The notes beneath the pieces are model-generated. The model searched no databases. It was not told where the DNA came from and worked only from the letters and a program-made list of their open reading frames with translations. A stretch of DNA of 64,000 nt from CAVOAK01 sp965217615. Its GTDB lineage: Bacteria; Pseudomonadota; Alphaproteobacteria; UBA8366; CAVOAK01. The stretch spans positions 235,134-299,133 of the forward strand of contig CBDCIT010000016.1 of NCBI GenBank assembly GCA_965217615.1. Direction: 5' to 3'. Position numbers and translations under genes: made by a program. Below, in pieces: positions 60,925 to 64,000 of this stretch; the stretch's first letter is position 1; every line of letters starts with the position of its first letter.

Positions 60925-62925
60925 CTACTTGTTGGCACCGTAGGCGCCAGCCGTGGTTCCGTCCGTGAAGTTGGCATTGAACTCTCCGATCACGGCGACC
61001 GGCTGAGGATTGATGTTGGGCGTGGCGTTGTCCATGTCATGATCGACAGCCGCCGAGGATCCGTAGAACACTCCATTCCACGAACCAGCGGCAGCCGTGC
61101 TGTCACCTGTTGCCACACCAGAGAACGCACCCGCGTGGTCGGAGCCAGGAGCGGATTTTCCAGGCTCATTGCCGGCCGTTCTGCCGCTGAGGTCAGTGAG
61201 TCCAAGCCCCACCTCCCAGTCATTCTCCTCGCCATGTTGCAGGACGAAGCCGGTTATCTTCCCGCCGATAGTGAATTGATCGTTGGCTGCCACACCGCCG
61301 CCACCGAAGTTGGCGTTCAACTCGGCATCAGCAACGAAATGGCCGGAAGTAGCGCTGGTGATATTAGCTTGGTCGTCGAGTACGTTCTTCACATACACAC
61401 CAACCGCACTACCATCATAAGTCGCACTACCTACGACACTGCTGAGATCGTTATCGACGGTCGCCGGGTGTCCCACAGCCTCCGTGAAAGTCTCGACCTC
61501 GTTGTACGTGAGCACGCCGTCTTCGTCCGTCGTCTTCTTCAGCCAGAAGCCGTAGGACAGGTAGTTGGCGTCTGCCACGTCGGAGGTGGCACCCGCATTG
61601 GGAGTGAAGACCCAGATCTCGGTCATTTCGGTGACCGCACCTTTCGCGTTGACCGTCACCGTGCAGTCGTCGGAGGCGTCATTGCACCTGTACGTCCCCA
61701 TCGCGCCGTTGTAGGTACCTGCGGTTTCGAAGGCCGCGATAGTCTGATCACCGTCCATGGTGTTGTCACTATCCATTTGGTACCTGGCGAAAGTGTGTGT
61801 AACCGACGTGCCTTGGCCGGGGGAAAAGGCAGCCGACTTTACCAACGCGACGACGTCGGCACTGCTCCCGTCGACCGTGAGAGCGGTCCAGTCGTCGGTT
61901 GCGGAGCCCGTGTTATCGGCGTTCACCTCGTCATCAAGGTCACGAGCGTTCAGCATCTGACCCGCCACCTTCGCAAACGCCGTGGCCTTTGGCGCTGCGA
62001 TGTCGGTGCTGACGATCACGACCTCTTCCACCACATTGCCGTCATCATCCGCTTCCATCGTGCGAGTGTGCATGGTGCGGCCTTCTCCCAGATCCATGTA
62101 CAGCGCGAACTTCGGATCGTCCATTCCCGCCACCGCGGAGTCCGTGATCTTGACCTCCGTGCCGGAGCGCGGACGTTCGATGGTCATGCTGTAAGTGCTA
62201 TCCACACCGGTCTCCACACTACCACCGATGCCGGCGTCCGGGTCCTGAACACCCTCCGCGTTGATGGCCTTCATCTTGGTACCCGCTGCCTTGGTCCTCG
62301 CCGCTGCGGCGGCGATCTGTGCCTCAGTGGGCCGGCTCGCTACCTCCGTTTCGACAACCAAGAGCCGCGTATCGAGACTGGAGATCAACGTATCCAGATC
62401 ACTTGAGGCATCCTGAGGCAAGTCCATCGCCCCAGCGAGGACCGTCTGCGCCGCCGTAACCGCGTCTCTCGCGGCAGTGACAGCAGTGGCATCCGAATCA
62501 TCGGTCAGAGCATCGACCATCGACGTTGCCGTGGCAACCGCTTCCCAAACCAATGCCGCCGATGTCAGTTGGTTGATCTGAGCCTGCAGGGCATTGATTT
62601 GGTTTTCCGGCAGGTTTGTTGCAGCATGGACCGCCGCTTGCGCGGTTCCCAATGCTGCGTAGGCTTCCGCGGCCTCCTCCGGAGTGGAGGAAGACGTCAG
62701 CGCATCCACCAAACCCTGTGCCGTCTCAAGCGCCGCATTAGCCGCCGCCAATTGTTGGGCCGGCGTCTGCTCTGGAGTCGGGTCTGGTGCCGGATCCGTG
62801 GTTGCCGGTGGCGGCGTTGCAGCCACAGTTTCATCATCGTCACTGCTGCTACTGCACGCACCTACAGCGAGCATCAGCGCAACAGCTGCAGCTGTCGTCA
62901 AAAATTTATTCCTGTGGAACTTCAT
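60925..62925 (-). CDS. large TbpB-like surface lipoprotein, probable Slam substrate
   Basis: A 666-residue lipoprotein. The signal peptide ends at the lipobox VGAC (Cys24), followed by SSSSDDDE and a Pro/Thr-rich linker (about 35-56). Residues about 57-225 are Ala-rich helix, likely a stalk. The rest is Gly/Asp/Thr-rich beta sequence with one Cys pair (YRCNDASDDC). The C-terminus PVAVIGEFNANFTDGTTAGA followed by YGANK is the closing hairpin of the transferrin-binding-protein-B-like barrel, the domain recognised by Slam. It is strongly acidic. The cargo or ligand (metal, heme or host protein) is unknown. Confidence 0.82.
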   Translation of the reverse strand: MKFHRNKFLTTAAAVALMLAVGACSSSSDDDETVAATPPPATTDPAPDPTPEQTPAQQLAAANAALETAQGLVDALTSSSTPEEAAEAYAALGTAQAAVHAATNLPENQINALQAQINQLTSAALVWEAVATATSMVDALTDDSDATAVTAARDAVTAAQTVLAGAMDLPQDASSDLDTLISSLDTRLLVVETEVASRPTEAQIAAAAARTKAAGTKMKAINAEGVQDPDAGIGGSVETGVDSTYSMTIERPRSGTEVKITDSAVAGMDDPKFALYMDLGEGRTMHTRTMEADDDGNVVEEVVIVSTDIAAPKATAFAKVAGQMLNARDLDDEVNADNTGSATDDWTALTVDGSSADVVALVKSAAFSPGQGTSVTHTFARYQMDSDNTMDGDQTIAAFETAGTYNGAMGTYRCNDASDDCTVTVNAKGAVTEMTEIWVFTPNAGATSDVADANYLSYGFWLKKTTDEDGVLTYNEVETFTEAVGHPATVDNDLSSVVGSATYDGSAVGVYVKNVLDDQANITSATSGHFVADAELNANFGGGGVAANDQFTIGGKITGFVLQHGEENDWEVGLGLTDLSGRTAGNEPGKSAPGSDHAGAFSGVATGDSTAAAGSWNGVFYGSSAAVDHDMDNATPNINPQPVAVIGEFNANFTDGTTAGAYGANK

Positions 62926-63661
62926 CCGAGGAGTATCTCTTAGAAAGCCCCGATATTGGATTGACTATTTTGCTATAAGGGGCTGTTTTCGTTTATATAT
63001 TCCTTGCCTCCCCGCGTATTTCCTGGAACCCCGTTCAGCACCCCGTAATCATACCGCGATCGGATTCATTATAATCCCGGCGCACCGGTGCGCACGTTTG
63101 TCGTCTCACTCAATCTGCGCTGCCGGTGTCGATCCGCGGGAAAATATGCTAATCAACTCTACTTAAACGTGCGGGGGGCTTTGCCCCAGGCGACAATTCG
63201 ACCTCTCCGACGGTCGGCCGCATGGTGCATCCCGGCGGCACCTGTTCGGAACGGAGATCTCAATTCACGTGAACCCCACGATTAGCGATCCGGCCTGATG
63301 CGCGTCGGCCGCCAACGAAAGACCCGGTACGCCTTCAGCGACATGCCCGAAGTGAGAAATTTTGGGTCGGTACAAATGGGAAATTTACGGTCGTTACCAA
63401 CAGCATTAGCGATACGAGAGCATCCCTTGATGCATTTGCCAAAGTGTATGACAAGCTTGCGAGGTCGCGCCCGAGTCCAGCGCCTGGCCACCTATATCTT
63501 CGATGGATGAGGGCGAGTAATTCCTGAGCGCTGCAGCGCGTTTCGTGAAGTTCCATCTCGCCCCACCGGGCGATGACGATGCGCCTGCTCAAGCCCGCGA
63601 TGCAGGCTTGGACGATTAGGCACCAAGTTCCGCATCCGTGTGAAAGCTGGGTACGGGGCGG
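62926..63661. other. Long intergenic region, no supported gene
   Basis: About 735 bases. The part next to the lipoprotein (62940-63010) is AT-rich and should hold its promoter; the ATG at 62925 has only a weak ribosome site. The remainder has short open frames without protein character. No tRNA, IS end or repeat was recognised. Confidence 0.4.
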
Positions 63662-64000
63662 CTATCTGCGTTGCCCGAACAGGTGCAGGAGCATGATGAA
63701 CAGATTGATGAAGTCGAGATAAAGCCGAAGCGCACCCATGATCGCCTTTTTGCCGTGGATTTCCGCGTGGTCGGCTTCGCTATACATATTCTTGATAGAT
63801 TGCGTGTCATAGGCTGTCAGGCCGACGAATACCAAGACGCCGATAACCGATATAGCGAAATGCAGCGCGCTGGAGACCAGAAAGATATTCACGATCGACG
63901 CAATCACGATGCCAATCAGCCCCATGAACAGGAACGAACCCCAACCGGAGAGATCGCGATTCGTGGTGTAGCCGTAAAGGCTCATCGCCGCGAAGGTACC
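63662..64000 (-). CDS. Bax inhibitor-1/YccA family membrane protein (5' end outside window)
   Basis: The C-terminal about 113 residues of a seven-helix membrane protein. Recognisable wording: MSLYGYTTNRDLSGWGSFLF, FMGLIGIVIASIVNIFL, VGLTAYDTQSIKNMY (conserved Asp in a helix) and ALRLYLDFINLFIMLLHLFG. The Met at 63985 is internal, since the frame continues upstream as GTFAA past the window end. Members form pH-sensitive calcium leak channels or interact with FtsH. Confidence 0.92.
   Translation of the reverse strand, partial: GTFAAMSLYGYTTNRDLSGWGSFLFMGLIGIVIASIVNIFLVSSALHFAISVIGVLVFVGLTAYDTQSIKNMYSEADHAEIHGKKAIMGALRLYLDFINLFIMLLHLFGQRR

Noticed and set aside
63282..63592. Overlapping small frames on both strands before the Bax inhibitor gene
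   Set aside because: No ribosome sites, compositionally random, no recognisable motif.
1..64000. CRISPR array
   Set aside because: No set of short direct repeats with regular spacers was seen; the repeats found are IS ends, target duplications and protein-coding repeats.

Overview
The window reads as chromosome of an alphaproteobacterium, probably Rhodospirillales-like. Evidence is the gene content (type II lumazine synthase behind an FMN riboswitch, separate glyQ/glyS, pyruvate phosphate dikinase, AcuI, BKACE and TAXI/TRAP genes) and the relatives of its mobile elements. The left two thirds (about 2-41 kb) is mostly ordinary chromosome. The right third (41-63 kb) is heavily worked over by insertion sequences. 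Assignments come from reading translations and motifs by eye; no database was searched.

Layout. 0-2 kb: remnants of an IS1182-type transposase and a Rieske oxygenase on either side of an IS5 element. 2-8.4 kb, minus strand: fhs, a small lipoprotein, acuI, a membrane class III cyclase and ygfZ. 8.5-13 kb, plus strand: four overlapping genes (GT9, GT2, GT4, asnB) that look like an LPS core or surface-glycan operon. 13-15.6 kb: a response regulator broken by an in-frame stop, then an ISNCY element with a 19-bp target duplication. 15.6-28.3 kb: ppdK, glyS, glyQ, an S49 peptidase, a DUF2007-methyltransferase fusion, octaprenyl diphosphate synthase, a glycosyltransferase-DUF924 fusion and a TPR glycosyltransferase. 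A tRNA-Pro(CGG) lies at 28.4 kb. 28.6-41 kb is a catabolic block: a cupin, a CoxL-type molybdenum hydroxylase, a formyltransferase-DUF1116-amidase operon, riboswitch-controlled ribH2, a quinone oxidoreductase, two Rieske oxygenases and an SDR.

41-63 kb: a decayed cytochrome P460-like gene is followed by a 4.3-kb IS66-like element that splits a TAXI receptor gene. The element has a coiled-coil transposase, an overlapping DUF4338 gene and, inside that gene, an antisense ORF-less group II intron. Then come a BKACE gene, an MCE-transporter lipoprotein and MCE fragment, an IS256, a DASS transporter split by an IS630, an isochorismatase-like hydrolase, a truncated radical SAM gene, an IS21, a truncated relaxase-like gene, and a Slam-type (type XI) outer-membrane protein beside a large TbpB-like lipoprotein. 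The window ends inside a Bax inhibitor-1 family gene.

Three elements (ISNCY, IS66-like, IS630) have target duplications and are simple insertions; in two of them the disrupted host gene can be rejoined in frame to the base. Three others (IS5, IS256, IS21) have no matching target duplication and different broken genes on their two sides, so they mark deletion or rearrangement junctions. The most interesting intact functional unit is the Slam/TbpB-like pair at 59.4-62.9 kb. The most unusual genetic object is the nested IS66/DUF4338/group II intron element.
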